From positions 2,294,001 to 2,358,000 of the forward strand of contig NZ_CP121684.1 in assembly GCF_029760935.1 (NCBI RefSeq): a stretch of DNA of 64,000 bases, in the 5' to 3' direction. The stretch comes from Lysinibacter sp. HNR (lineage in GTDB: Bacteria > Actinomycetota > Actinomycetes > Actinomycetales > Microbacteriaceae). This document shows, in pieces, positions 1 through 8,716 of this stretch. The first letter of the stretch is position 1; each line of letters starts with the position of its first letter. The notes under the pieces were generated by a model. It made no database searches, was not told the origin of the DNA, and saw nothing but the letters and a program-made list of their open reading frames with translations. Made by a program: the position numbers and the translations under genes.

Positions 1-631
1 CCTACGGCGATAACTTTTTCCCGCGGTTATCACAAGAATATCGAGTCCACAACGCACTCCATCAATCAGAAAGCAACACCTCAACACAGCAGCAACAGCT
101 TATTCTGAACGCCTCCCGCGTGGCACAGCGAGACCTCTCAACGTACTTTAAAAACTGGGGCTTAACCGTCTCAGCAGAAACCGCTCAAAAACTCGCGGAG
201 TTCCCCCTGTCGCAGTTCCCATTTGGAACAATATCGTTTCAGATCAAAAGATTATTGACCGCCTTGTCCCCGAATATACACTTCCACGAGGATCCCTCCA
301 CACCCCACCACACACTGTCCTCTTAGGAACAAAGGGACCCTACACAGGCAAATATTCACTATCCGACCTCGGAACCTCACACGTCGAAGGACTCTATGTC
401 CGAGCACCTATCGCGGGCCCCAGCCAAGGAACAGTGATAGCACATGTGAAAAACACACAGGGTATTCCTAACGCCCTCACCTCAAAAATTGATGTAGAAA
501 GAGGAACCACCCTAGACCTCTTAGGCATCAGCGACCACTCAGTAGCCACAATAACCCTAAACCCCACACAAAAAACAATCCAGACACAAAGCAACACAGA
601 CGCCTGGAGCCACGACTACTTTAAAGACAAA

Positions 632-777
632 GACTACATCCGTTTTTCCCTCTTTGACGTCGACGCATCACCCATAAAAAACATCACCATTCAAGGACAA
701 AACTCGGGCCGAGAACTACAAAAAATCCTTGACGGCCACACTTACTCCGACGGACAATTCATCCAGATATTCCACGC
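632..777 (+). repeat. Direct repeat unit 1 inside the mucin-binding modules
   Basis: This 146-base segment recurs at 1046-1191 with only a handful of mismatches. The offset is 414 bases, exactly 138 codons, so the modules are an in-frame duplication. The first about 75 bases are identical in both copies. Confidence 0.9.
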
Positions 778-1045
778 CGAACCAAGAACCAGACTCGCCC
801 GCTACGACAACAACACCCCCACCCAACCCAGCACCGCCCAAGCCCAAGCCCAAAACTTCATCATCCGCAAAGATCGACTCATCCCCACCACAGAAATCAA
901 ACCGTTTGGCGGGACAAGTGCTGCTGTAAACCTTTTAGGCAGCGGCGACCGTTCAGTAGCCACAGTTATATTAAATCCCTCAACAGGAAAGATTCAAGCA
1001 AAAAACAACACACATACGTGGAGTAACATCTATTTTAAAGACCAA

Positions 1046-1191
1046 GACTACATCCGTTTTTCCCTCTTTGACGTCGACGCATCACCCATAAAAAACATCA
1101 CCATTCAAGGACAAAACTCGGGTCAGGAACTACAAAAAATCCTTGACGGCCAGGCCTATTCCGACGGACAATTCATCCAGATATTCCACGC
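1046..1191 (+). repeat. Direct repeat unit 2 inside the mucin-binding modules
   Basis: Second copy of the 632-777 segment. The two copies differ mainly at the codons after the shared NSG and DG motifs. Near-identity at DNA level, while flanking parts of the modules differ, points to recent duplication or gene conversion. Confidence 0.9.
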
Positions 1192-1321
1192 TGAACCACA
1201 GACCAGGCTCATGCGTTACGACAACGGCACTCCAACGGAATACACTCCAGCCCAAACCCAAAACTTCGTCATCCGTGAAGATCGACTCATCCCCACCACA
1301 GAAATCGATATACTCCCATGA

Positions 1322-1607
1322 CGGATGCAGGATAATAAAATTTTCCGGCTTAGACACCGCCAAAGTGGGGCAGGGCACTGAAAGCAGGCGTGATCACTGA
1401 GTCTTTAGCAGCACTTGGTAATGTTGGGCCTGAACTAACTCGACGGTGATAAGGGCGACACTTCAGCATCCGGATAATTGCAGTGAAATTTGGTGAGGAA
1501 ACAGACAAAGGCTCTGACTCCCCCCTTCCCGATCTAGGACCACCGGAAACGAGACGGTCAAGTTCTAAGCCGACATCCCCCAACACACAATACGGTCGGC
1601 TCGGAGC
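1322..1607. other. Non-coding interval between the M60-like relic and the response regulator gene
   Basis: No convincing ORF, RNA or terminator was recognised. The tracts are of mixed composition and could hold a decayed mobile element, but no transposase motif or terminal repeat could be defined. Confidence 0.4.
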
Positions 1608-2228
1608 CTAACGCAGTATGCCACTCTCACGAGCGGCGGCAACGGCGGCGGTACGGGAGGAAACGCCAAGCTTGGTATAGACATGCACCAGGTGAGACTT
1701 CACGGTCGCGTCGCTGATGTGCAAACGTGCCGCAATCTCGCTGTTTGTAGCACCACCGGCCACCAGGCGAAGAACTTCGACCTCACGGGTGCTGAGGCCG
1801 GGCTGCGGGGAACGCATCCGTTCGAGTAGGCGACCCGCTATCGCCGGGGCCAGAGCCGTTTCACCCTCGGCTGCGGCGCGGATCGCAGCAATGAGCTCAT
1901 CGGGCGGGGTATCTTTGAGAAGGTATCCGCTAGCCCCAGCTTCGATCGCACTAAGAATATCGCTGTCCGTATCATAATTTGTGAGCACCAGCACCGCCGG
2001 CGGCTTGGATAGGGATCGGACACTCCGGGTTGCATCAGCTCCCGTCTGAGCCGTGCCAAATTGCAAGTCCATCAAAACCACATCGGGCTCAAGCTCGGCG
2101 GCAAGGGCGACCGCGTCGTCGGGAGTTGCTGCTTCTCCAACAACATCGAGTTTCGGATCGTCGAGGAGCAGTGCGCGCAACCCGGCTCGCACCACGGGAT
2201 GGTCATCGGCAAGCACGATTCGAATCAT
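1608..2228 (-). CDS. NarL/LuxR-family two-component response regulator
   Basis: The 206-residue protein has a CheY-like receiver domain followed by a LuxR-type helix-turn-helix. The receiver shows the acidic pair D8/D9, phospho-acceptor D54 (VVLMDLQ), the conserved T in VLVLTNYD and the lysine in GYLLKDTPP. The C-terminal part carries LSTREVEVLRLVAGGATNSE and the recognition-helix region SDATVKSHL typical of GerE/LuxR domains. The gene overlaps the upstream histidine kinase gene by four bases (ATGA), so the two are translationally coupled and almost certainly a cognate pair. The divergent ABC exporter at 3569-5367 is the likely target, as in LiaRS/YxjM-like cell-envelope or drug-resistance modules. 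The inducing signal is unknown. Confidence 0.93.
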   Translation of the reverse strand: MIRIVLADDHPVVRAGLRALLLDDPKLDVVGEAATPDDAVALAAELEPDVVLMDLQFGTAQTGADATRSVRSLSKPPAVLVLTNYDTDSDILSAIEAGASGYLLKDTPPDELIAAIRAAAEGETALAPAIAGRLLERMRSPQPGLSTREVEVLRLVAGGATNSEIAARLHISDATVKSHLVHVYTKLGVSSRTAAVAAARESGILR

Positions 2229-3418
2229 GATTCCATCTCATCTCTCACAGGCAACGGTAACCGAGCAATAACAGTTGTGCCCTGACCCGGTGTTGAGGTG
2301 ATATCGAGGGTACCGTCGAACTGTTCGATGCGCTCCTGCATGGCCCGCAGCCCAAAGGAGTTAACGTTGTTCGGGTTCGTAACAGCACTGGACACGTCGA
2401 AACCCCGCCCATCGTCTTGCACTGTCAATATTGCTGATCCCTCCGCAGAGGTGAGTTCAACAGAGATACGCGAAGCCGCCGCATGACGAACGGTATTGGA
2501 GAGTGTACCCTGGGCAATGCGTAAGAGAGCCGTCTGGATGGCCATCGGCAAATCGATATCTTCCACCGTTACCCTCACGGGTATCGATGCCTGCTTCTCC
2601 TGTTCCTGACCGAGCCTGCGAAGGGCCGCGGCTAGACCATTGTTGAGGCGGCTCGGGGTGAGCTCACGAATGATCTGACGGGTGTCGATGAGACTGTTGG
2701 CAGCTGTTTCGCGCGCCAATTTCAGATAACCAGCACCGGGCTCCGGTGTATCGCGTTCAGCCGCGCGCAGCAGCATCTGAATCGAGGAGAGACCCTGGGC
2801 TACGGTGTCGTGGATCTCGCGGGCAAGTCTGGCTCGCTCCGCTAGCGCACCCTGTTTACGTTCCGTCTCGGCGAGCTGTTCACGGGTACGAACCAACTCT
2901 GCCAGGAGCCGTTCGCGCTCTGCTGCCTCTCGCATAAGCGCACGGTAAGCAAATCCGATAAGAAGAGCGACACCCGCCCCCACAAGCGGGCCAATCACTC
3001 CGCCAACACTAAATCCAATGTGTAGGCCAATCGCGCAGATCGCAAAACCTGTCGTAACCAGGATCGCAGCTACACCACCCGCAACGGGAAGCACATGAAG
3101 ATAGAGAAAAAACAGTGGGAAGACAAGATAGGCACCCTCGGGGCTCAACCACATCAGTACAACCCAGAGCAGGGTGAGTAGTGCCACCCAGGCAGCAACA
3201 AAGCTGTGCGGGAGCCTCCTATCGTCAGCCGTGCGAGCCGCCCACGCACCCGCAAGATAGACCGCAACAAACGCAACCCCCGCGATCAATACCCACATAG
3301 CGTCGGGGGATGACACAATAAATGCGCGCGCAACCGCAAAGACCGTGAGCCCCATGAGGAGGGAGTGGAGGCCGATGCGGAGCCCGATGAAAACCGGGGC
3401 AAGGATTGAATGTGGCAT
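2225..3418 (-). CDS. Membrane sensor histidine kinase, HisKA_3/NarL type
   Basis: The 397-residue protein has about five or six hydrophobic segments in the first 160 residues, then a linker rich in Glu/Arg (coiled coil, about 163-195). The HisKA_3 dimerisation/phosphoacceptor box is LAREIHDTVAQGLSSIQ, with H203 the expected phosphorylated residue. A HATPase_c domain follows, with the N box (LSNTVRHA) and G1 box (VQDDGRGFD). There is no large extracellular loop, so it probably senses within or near the membrane, as intramembrane-sensing kinases do. It is first in the two-gene operon with the response regulator at 1608-2228 and is transcribed away from the ABC exporter across a short divergent promoter region (3419-3568). 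Confidence 0.92.
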   Translation of the reverse strand: MPHSILAPVFIGLRIGLHSLLMGLTVFAVARAFIVSSPDAMWVLIAGVAFVAVYLAGAWAARTADDRRLPHSFVAAWVALLTLLWVVLMWLSPEGAYLVFPLFFLYLHVLPVAGGVAAILVTTGFAICAIGLHIGFSVGGVIGPLVGAGVALLIGFAYRALMREAAERERLLAELVRTREQLAETERKQGALAERARLAREIHDTVAQGLSSIQMLLRAAERDTPEPGAGYLKLARETAANSLIDTRQIIRELTPSRLNNGLAAALRRLGQEQEKQASIPVRVTVEDIDLPMAIQTALLRIAQGTLSNTVRHAAASRISVELTSAEGSAILTVQDDGRGFDVSSAVTNPNNVNSFGLRAMQERIEQFDGTLDITSTPGQGTTVIARLPLPVRDEMES

Positions 3419-3568
3419 TACTCTCCCAGTCTAAGCGAGCGATCATGAGTAGCCATCAACCAAAAGTTTGAGTCCGATTCCAACGGTTTAGGCGATGCCC
3501 AAAGAACCACACAAGACAAACATTAAAGGGTGGCTCGCACAGAAGGTGCGGGCAGAAAGGTTCCTATC

Positions 3569-4660
3569 ATGTTTGTTGCGTGGAGAGAGCTGCGATTCGC
3601 CCGTGGCCGGTTCCTGCTCATCGGGACGGTCATCGCCCTCATAACTCTGCTTGTCGGTTTCCTCTCCGGCCTCACCGGAGGCCTCGCCGCCCAAAATATC
3701 TCGGCGGTGTTACAGCTGCCCGGTGACCGTCTTGTGCTGCAGCAACCCGAGAACAGTACTCCCAGCTTTGCAACCTCGTCCCTCAGTCAAGACACTGTTC
3801 AGACCTGGAAAAAAGCTGGCGGTGTGGAGGCTGTAACCCCGGTCGGTATTGCCCAGTCACGTGCCTCAATCACGGGCTCCAACGAACCCACCGGAGTTGC
3901 CCTCTTTGGACTTCCAGCACAAGCCGCGCAGGAGGCTGCAAACCCTCTGTCCGACCTTGTCCCATCGTCCGATACCGAGGTTGGGCTCTCCAAGGGTGCC
4001 GCTAATCTCCTGGATGCAAAGATCGGTGACAGCGTCACAATCACCGGAAATAACTACACCGTTACCTCTATCGGTGAAGATCTCTGGTACAGCCATACCC
4101 CGGTTCTTGGACTCACCCAGAACGCGTGGAGCGAGGCGAGTAAACGCATCGGCGGCACCGGTGAACCCACCGTACTTGCGGTCACGGGAACCCCGAACTG
4201 GAATGTCGTAGCGCACCAAACCGGCACAATCTCCGAGACTCCTCTTTCGAGCCTCGGAGCACTCGAAGCCTTTAGATCCGAGATCGGCTCGTTGGGATTG
4301 ATGATCGCGATGCTGTTTGGTATCTCGGCACTTGTTGTCGGCGCGTTCTTCACCGTCTGGACTATGCAGCGCGCCGGAGACATCGCCGTTCTCAAAGCCC
4401 TCGGGGCCACCACGGGTTCGCTCGTGCGCGACGCCCTCGGCCAGGCACTCATCGTGCTTGCCGCGGGTATAAGCGTCGGTCTCCTTGCAGTCATCGGCTT
4501 CGGCACTCTGGCGGGCCAGGTACTACCCTTCGTGATTAACCCACTCACCACCCTCGCCCCGGCCATCGTCCTGGCCATTATGGGCATTGCGGGGGCAGTA
4601 TTTGCGCTGCGCTCCGTAACCAAAGCAGACCCCCTCACCGCACTCGGGAGCAATCGATGA
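3569..4660 (+). CDS. ABC transporter permease, FtsX/MacB type
   Basis: The 363-residue protein has one N-terminal transmembrane helix (residues about 14-36), a large extracytoplasmic region of about 200 residues, and three C-terminal helices, the arrangement of MacB/FtsX permeases. The ATG at 3569 (MFVAWRELRFARGRF) is preferred over an in-frame ATG at 3530 because GAAAGG lies just upstream and the basic start plus first helix matches the family. The stop overlaps the ATPase gene start by four bases. Because it diverges from the two-component system, the pair is probably induced by it and may export or detoxify an envelope-active compound. The substrate is unknown. Confidence 0.88.
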   Translation: MFVAWRELRFARGRFLLIGTVIALITLLVGFLSGLTGGLAAQNISAVLQLPGDRLVLQQPENSTPSFATSSLSQDTVQTWKKAGGVEAVTPVGIAQSRASITGSNEPTGVALFGLPAQAAQEAANPLSDLVPSSDTEVGLSKGAANLLDAKIGDSVTITGNNYTVTSIGEDLWYSHTPVLGLTQNAWSEASKRIGGTGEPTVLAVTGTPNWNVVAHQTGTISETPLSSLGALEAFRSEIGSLGLMIAMLFGISALVVGAFFTVWTMQRAGDIAVLKALGATTGSLVRDALGQALIVLAAGISVGLLAVIGFGTLAGQVLPFVINPLTTLAPAIVLAIMGIAGAVFALRSVTKADPLTALGSNR

Positions 4661-5367
4661 TACAGCTACAGAATGTCACCCTCACCTTCCCCGATGGGGA
4701 GAACCGTATCACCGCCGTCGATCGGGTGACCCTCCGCGGCGAAAACGGTACCCTCACCGGCATTACTGGCCCATCCGGGTCGGGCAAATCCAGCATTCTC
4801 GCGGTCGCTGCGACCCTGATCCGCCCAGACTCCGGTGGTGTGCTCATTGGTCACGGAGCTAACATCATTGATGCGGCACAGCTCTCGAAAAAAGACGCCA
4901 CTCAACTGCGTCGTGAGTGCATCGGTATCGTCTTTCAGCAGTCGAACCTGCTCCCCGCTCTCACCGCCCGCGAGCAGTTGCAGGTCATGGCTAGGTTGGG
5001 TAACACCACCCGTACCCGGCAGGCGGAACTCGACGGTCGGGTTGCAGAGCTGTTGGACGCGGTTGGCCTCACCGCACACGCTAATAAACGCCCACATCAG
5101 CTCTCCGGTGGACAGCGTCAACGAGTTGCGATTGCACGTGGGCTCATTCACAGGCCCGAAGTGCTACTGGTGGACGAACCAACCAGCGCACTCGACCAAG
5201 AACGCGGCGCAGAGATCATGCAGCTCATTGCCCGTCTGACCCACGAGCGAGATATAGCCACACTGCTTGTTACTCATGATCTTGTTCACCGCGACAGTAT
5301 CGACACGCTTGTTACCGTTGTTGATGGCCGTCTCTCGGATTCATCGCTGACCCAAATCCAGAGCTGA
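4657..5367 (+). CDS. ABC transporter ATP-binding protein, MacB/LolD type
   Basis: The 236-residue cytoplasmic ATPase partners the FtsX-type permease just upstream. It shows Walker A (GPSGSGKSS), the Q-loop (FQQSNLLPALTARE), the signature LSGGQRQRVAIARGL, Walker B with catalytic Glu (VLLVDEPTSALD) and the switch histidine (VTHDLVH). Start and stop overlap the permease gene by four bases, so the two form one operon. Length is normal for this subfamily. No clear terminator hairpin with a T tract is visible downstream. Confidence 0.93.
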   Translation: MIQLQNVTLTFPDGENRITAVDRVTLRGENGTLTGITGPSGSGKSSILAVAATLIRPDSGGVLIGHGANIIDAAQLSKKDATQLRRECIGIVFQQSNLLPALTAREQLQVMARLGNTTRTRQAELDGRVAELLDAVGLTAHANKRPHQLSGGQRQRVAIARGLIHRPEVLLVDEPTSALDQERGAEIMQLIARLTHERDIATLLVTHDLVHRDSIDTLVTVVDGRLSDSSLTQIQS

Positions 5368-5436
5368 TTTGCCTCATGCTTGATAGGTTTTAGTGAATCT
5401 CAGCATACGTAGGAGGAGCCTAAGCTGCGCAACTTA

Positions 5437-6378
5437 TTATCGGGGGTTGGCCTCGAGCCAGGTAAGCACCTGCTGTGCGTGAGTATTGGGCGGAAAGATC
5501 GGGTAAAAAACGTGCTCTATCATGCCGCGTGAGACGATAAGCGTGAGGCGCGCGTAGAGGCGGTCATGGTCGGGAGCCGCAAACGTGGGTAGCCGCAGTT
5601 GCTCTGCCAGGGCGAAGGCACCGTCAGAGATCATGGTGAAGGGTAATCGCAGTCGAGACACAAGCTCAGCCTGGTAGGAGGGTTCCTGACTGGAAAACCC
5701 GAATACTCTGCTGATCCCGGCCTCCCGCAGCACCTCGAAGTGATCGCGGAAATCGCAGGCTTCGGTTGAACAACCCCGCGCACCGGGGATAGCGTCCCAC
5801 CCCTCCGGCAGGTCAACCCCGGGACGTCCCGTGAGCGGGTACAGGTAGATCACGGTTCGTCCCGGCCCAAGACGCGACAGGTCTACGGAACCGCCGTCAC
5901 TCGTCGCGAGCGTCAGCTCGGGCATCCTCGTGCCCGGCAGATGATCGGCAGCCCCGTCGTCCTCTGGAATCGGTAGGCCCTGTGGAAGGGGCACGGGATC
6001 GGTCACGGAATCCTCCTTTTTAAAAGTTTTATTCGCTCCCAGGTGGAGCCGTTCTTGTAGCACGGTACGACGCTCGCTCAGAGCATCAATGATGCGGTTA
6101 AGCTCGGCAATTGCGTCTCGGTAAACCGCCAGTGAGCTCACACACTCGTCGCCGTGTTGGTGTCCGTTATCCAGACACTCGATGAAGGGTGCCGCACGCA
6201 GCGGCGAGATGCCAACCGTATTCAATCTACGGATCTCCACCACGGCACGAAGATGATCTTGGCTAAAACTCCGGTAGCCGTTGGCCTCTCGGGACGGCTC
6301 GATTAATCCCAGTTGTTCGTAGTAGCGAACAGCCTTTACCGACACTCCGGCCCGTTGGGCGAGTTCTCCGATGCGCAT
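5437..6378 (-). CDS. MerR-family regulator fused to a peroxiredoxin (AhpC/TSA) domain
   Basis: Residues 1-70 are a MerR winged helix-turn-helix (MRIGELAQRAGVSVKAVRYY ... NGYRSF). Residues about 80-112 form the dimerisation coiled coil, with Cys68 and Cys79 in the would-be effector region. After a linker of about 30 residues, residues about 150-313 form a thioredoxin-fold peroxiredoxin. ARGCSTEACDFRD matches the PrxQ/BCP active site, with C203 as peroxidatic and C208 as resolving candidate. The start at 6378 has GGGAGG five bases upstream; an upstream in-frame ATG would lie in the promoter. A MerR-type dyad sits at 6402-6423, suggesting autoregulation. The fusion implies a redox switch in which the enzyme domain senses or reduces peroxide, but this is inference. 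Confidence 0.85.
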   Translation of the reverse strand: MRIGELAQRAGVSVKAVRYYEQLGLIEPSREANGYRSFSQDHLRAVVEIRRLNTVGISPLRAAPFIECLDNGHQHGDECVSSLAVYRDAIAELNRIIDALSERRTVLQERLHLGANKTFKKEDSVTDPVPLPQGLPIPEDDGAADHLPGTRMPELTLATSDGGSVDLSRLGPGRTVIYLYPLTGRPGVDLPEGWDAIPGARGCSTEACDFRDHFEVLREAGISRVFGFSSQEPSYQAELVSRLRLPFTMISDGAFALAEQLRLPTFAAPDHDRLYARLTLIVSRGMIEHVFYPIFPPNTHAQQVLTWLEANPR

Positions 6379-6401
6379 TTTACCTCCCACAAGAACCATA
6401 A

Positions 6402-6426
6402 ACCCTGTCCCTGGGGGCAGGGTCAA
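6402..6426 (-). promoter_or_regulatory. MerR-type promoter/operator of the MerR-peroxiredoxin gene
   Basis: On the minus strand a TTGACC -35-like hexamer (6421-6426) leads into a perfect dyad ACCCTG-N10-CAGGGT (6402-6423), about 25 bases upstream of the chosen start codon. A dyad filling a long -35/-10 spacer is the usual MerR-family operator design. The -10 box itself is weak (TTTATG region). Confidence 0.6.
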
Positions 6427-6522
6427 GTCCGGTGTCTTGTCTCAACACTGGATGACCCGCCACCAGCCGAGCGGGACGAGGCGTAATTTCTCACCGACGG
6501 TCAGCAGCGGGTGATCACGCTG

Positions 6523-7403
6523 TCAGTGGGATCGGAAGTATCCATCGGTCTCAATATCTTCCAACAGGGAAGGGTATGTTGGTTCCCATCCGAGTTCCGC
6601 CCGTGTTTGCACTGAGCTTGCGGGCTGATCCACACCCATCAGTACCCCCGGAAAACCGTAGGGTTCCGGCCCGACAGCCGCTACGGGCAAGCCGTATTGT
6701 CGGCCTATGGCCTCGGCCATCTCGCGCAGGGTCACACCCTCATCGTCGACCGCGTGGTAACGGCGACCGGCGACCCCCTCCTCAAGGGCCAGACGGAAGA
6801 GGGAGGCTGCATCTCTCACGTGGACAGCAGGCCAGCGCTGCGCACCATCGTCGATAAATCCCGACACTCCCTGGCGCTGCGAGACAGCGGCCATCTGAGG
6901 AACAAAGCCCTTGTCCCCCAACCCGTGTACACTGCGGGGCAGGCGAACAACCGAGGTTCGGATGTCCCTCTCTGCCAGCGAGAGCGCAAGTGTTGCGTTA
7001 GCCTCGCGCGCGGCGGTAGGGCCAAACGCGCTAAGGTCGTCCTCCGTTGCGGCACGTCCCGGCACGGCTGGTGTTACACCGGCGGTCACAAAGGGTCGGT
7101 CTGACCCGGCCAGGGCGTCTCCAATCGCGGTGATCGCCGCGGCGTCTGCGGCTATCGCGGCGTCAAAGTCGCTGAAGTTGTGTTGGAATGCCAGATGCAC
7201 AACCCCTCGGCTTGCGCGACAGCGGCCTGCAGACCGTGAAGGTCGTCGAGACTACCGGTTCTGGTAGTTGCCCCCAGTCTTTCAGCAGCCTCGGCAGAGG
7301 ACACCGAACGCACCAGCGCGGTGACCTCGTGCCCGTGATCAATAAGTTCGGGGACAACGGCACGGCCCACCCACCCTGTGGCTCCAGTAACAAGGATCTT
7401 CAT
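6523..7403 (-). pseudogene. NAD(P)-binding SDR-type oxidoreductase, frameshifted
   Basis: The gene starts at 7403 with a good GGAGG site and encodes the atypical-SDR Rossmann motif [16 protein letters not shown]. After AVAQAEG the frame reads into a stop. The family continuation, [16 protein letters not shown], is present one frame over and stays open to 6523. Adding one G to the G4 run (CCCC at 7203-7206 on the plus strand) restores an uninterrupted protein of about 293 residues. The C-terminal piece keeps a plausible SDR sequence, including the region PYGFPGVLMG. The gene is divergent from a TetR regulator at 7454, a common arrangement for inducible oxidoreductases. It is either a recent pseudogene or an assembly error. 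Confidence 0.8.
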
Positions 7404-7413
7404 AATAAACCTC

Positions 7414-7446
7414 CATGATGTCAGTGACTGCCATCATGGGTATAAT
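7414..7446 (+). promoter_or_regulatory. Promoter and probable TetR operator between the SDR relic and tetR
   Basis: A perfect -10 box TATAAT (7441-7446) ends seven bases before the ATG at 7454, implying a leaderless transcript. Just upstream is a perfect inverted repeat CATGATG-N11-CATCATG (7414-7438), with the smaller palindrome GTCAGTGAC inside it. Its position over the -35 region and near the divergent start suits autorepression by the TetR protein. Confidence 0.65.
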
Positions 7447-7453
7447 GAGAAGC

Positions 7454-8065
7454 ATGGGACGATGGAAGGATGATCCACAGGGCCGACTAGGCGCGGCAGC
7501 CTTCACCCTCTTCACTACTCAGGGCTTTCAAGAGACAACCGCGGCTCAGATCGCAGCCTCCGCGGGCCTGCACGAGCGGTCATTCTTTCGCCATTTCAAA
7601 GACAAACGCGACGTGGTGTTTCTGGGATGGGACGGGGTCGTGGCCAAGGTGCTTGATGCCATGGTCACGACCCCGAGCGACGTCACCGCACTGGATACCG
7701 TGGTCTCGGCGATGAAAGACCACTGCCGCCGCATCGACGCCACGCCCGATCTCGCACGAACACGCTTCCACCTGATTATGGAAAATCCAGTGCTGGATGA
7801 TTACAACACGGTCAAGCACCTCGGACTTGCAACCGAAATGGCGGAAATCCTTGCCAAGCGCGGCGAAAATCTGGCCTCTGCTGAACTGCTGTGCCAGGCC
7901 GTTGTCCTCACCTTCCGCCAAACGGTTCGTGCCTGGACCAAAAACGAGGAACCCGGACCACTGGCAGAACTCCTGGAGCACCGGTTTACTGCCCTACGTC
8001 AACTCATGGTCTTTTCCGAACCGTGTCCCGATCAAGCGGGTCACGTTCTCCGCTCACATATCTGA
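7454..8065 (+). CDS. TetR/AcrR-family transcriptional repressor
   Basis: From ATG 7454 the protein has 203 residues. The N-terminal helix-turn-helix is typical: FTLFTTQGFQETTAAQIAASAGLHERSFFRHF, quoted here only as the span of residues about 16-48. The ligand-binding C-terminal domain is not assignable to a known inducer. The start at 7454 (MGRWKDDP) fits the family better than the in-frame ATG at 7415 and sits seven bases after a consensus -10 box. The gene is divergent from the broken SDR gene, which it probably represses together with itself. It converges with, and slightly overlaps, the reductase gene at 8054. Confidence 0.88.
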   Translation: MGRWKDDPQGRLGAAAFTLFTTQGFQETTAAQIAASAGLHERSFFRHFKDKRDVVFLGWDGVVAKVLDAMVTTPSDVTALDTVVSAMKDHCRRIDATPDLARTRFHLIMENPVLDDYNTVKHLGLATEMAEILAKRGENLASAELLCQAVVLTFRQTVRAWTKNEEPGPLAELLEHRFTALRQLMVFSEPCPDQAGHVLRSHI

Positions 8066-8665
8066 CATATCACCCACACCGGGAACACCCGGAACAGGAG
8101 CGTAGCGCTGCCTTACCACCCCTGCGGGCGAGGTCTCAGCGGATTCAAGAAGCCTGAGGCTGGTGGGGACTGTCCCGCTGCCAAAAACCTTTTTCCCTCC
8201 TCCCAGGAGGATCGGGTGTACCCAGAGAGTGAGCCGGTCAAAAAGCTGCTCCGCCAGCAGGGTTTGCACAAAATCGAGACTGCCGATGACATGGATATTC
8301 GCGTGACGGTCGCGCAATTCACGAACGGATGCAGCGATGTCGGGGCCAAGCACCGTGGAATGGGCCCAGTTGAGGTCACGCTGCTGCCGCGAGGCAACGT
8401 ATTTGGGGAGGCGATTGAAGAGATCGGCAATACCTCCCTGCTCGTGCGGCCAGTATGCGGCAAAAATATCGTAGGTTCGGCGCCCGAGCAGCAGGGCGTC
8501 CATACCGTCCATCCCGGCAATAACCTGCTGCCCAACAACCTCGTCAATAAGGGGAGCCTGCCAACCCCCAAACGCAAACCCGTTGTCGGTGTCTTCACCC
8601 GGGCCGCCGGGGGCCTGCGCAACACCGTCAAGCGTGGTAAACAGATCAATGTGGATGACTCCCAT
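8054..8665 (-). CDS. RibD C-terminal/dihydrofolate-reductase-fold protein
   Basis: About 203 residues with the DHFR-like RibD_C pattern seen in small actinobacterial reductases: N-terminal IDLFTTLDGVAQAPGGPGED, a central ALLLGRRTYDIF (cofactor loop), NIHVIGSLDFVQTLL, and LWVHPILLGGGKKVF near the C-terminus. These proteins are presumed NADPH-dependent reductases, but most have no known substrate and they are usually not true folate reductases. The ATG at 8665 is used, with GGGAGGA upstream; an in-frame GTG at 8677 is the alternative. The 3' end overlaps the convergent tetR gene by 12 bases. Confidence 0.85.
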   Translation of the reverse strand: MGVIHIDLFTTLDGVAQAPGGPGEDTDNGFAFGGWQAPLIDEVVGQQVIAGMDGMDALLLGRRTYDIFAAYWPHEQGGIADLFNRLPKYVASRQQRDLNWAHSTVLGPDIAASVRELRDRHANIHVIGSLDFVQTLLAEQLFDRLTLWVHPILLGGGKKVFGSGTVPTSLRLLESAETSPAGVVRQRYAPVPGVPGVGDMSDM

Positions 8666-8716
8666 GGCGCGTTCCACTCCTCCCGGCGATTCGAGACTTA
8701 TTTCATGTTAAGGGTG

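Larger units (their letters stand above)
1..1321 (+). pseudogene. M60-like (enhancin-type) metalloprotease, 3' part, frameshifted, with two mucin-binding modules
   Basis: The reading frame is open from base 3 and runs off the left edge, so the catalytic HExxH region lies outside the window. Residues starting YGDNFFPRL and running through FKNWGLTVSAETAQKLAEFP resemble the C-terminal end of M60-like peptidase domains. The frame then closes at 326. The expected continuation, PIWNNIVSD, is found in the next frame from about 218 and stays open to 1321. One extra C in the CCC run at 218-220 would join the two frames. Downstream come two modules of the putative mucin/carbohydrate-binding family PF03272 (about 500-890 and 925-1305), each with the pattern ATxxLNP...YFKD.DYIRFSLFD...IFHAEP. 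A host-glycoprotein-degrading secreted protease is inferred from the family. Base composition is more A/C-rich than the neighbours, which is compatible with transfer. The frameshift could also be a sequencing error. Confidence 0.75.

Noticed and set aside
434-1321. Independent gene starting at ATG 434
   Set aside because: The frame is open upstream to about 218 and continues the M60 C-terminal sequence, so 434 is an internal Met of the broken protease gene.
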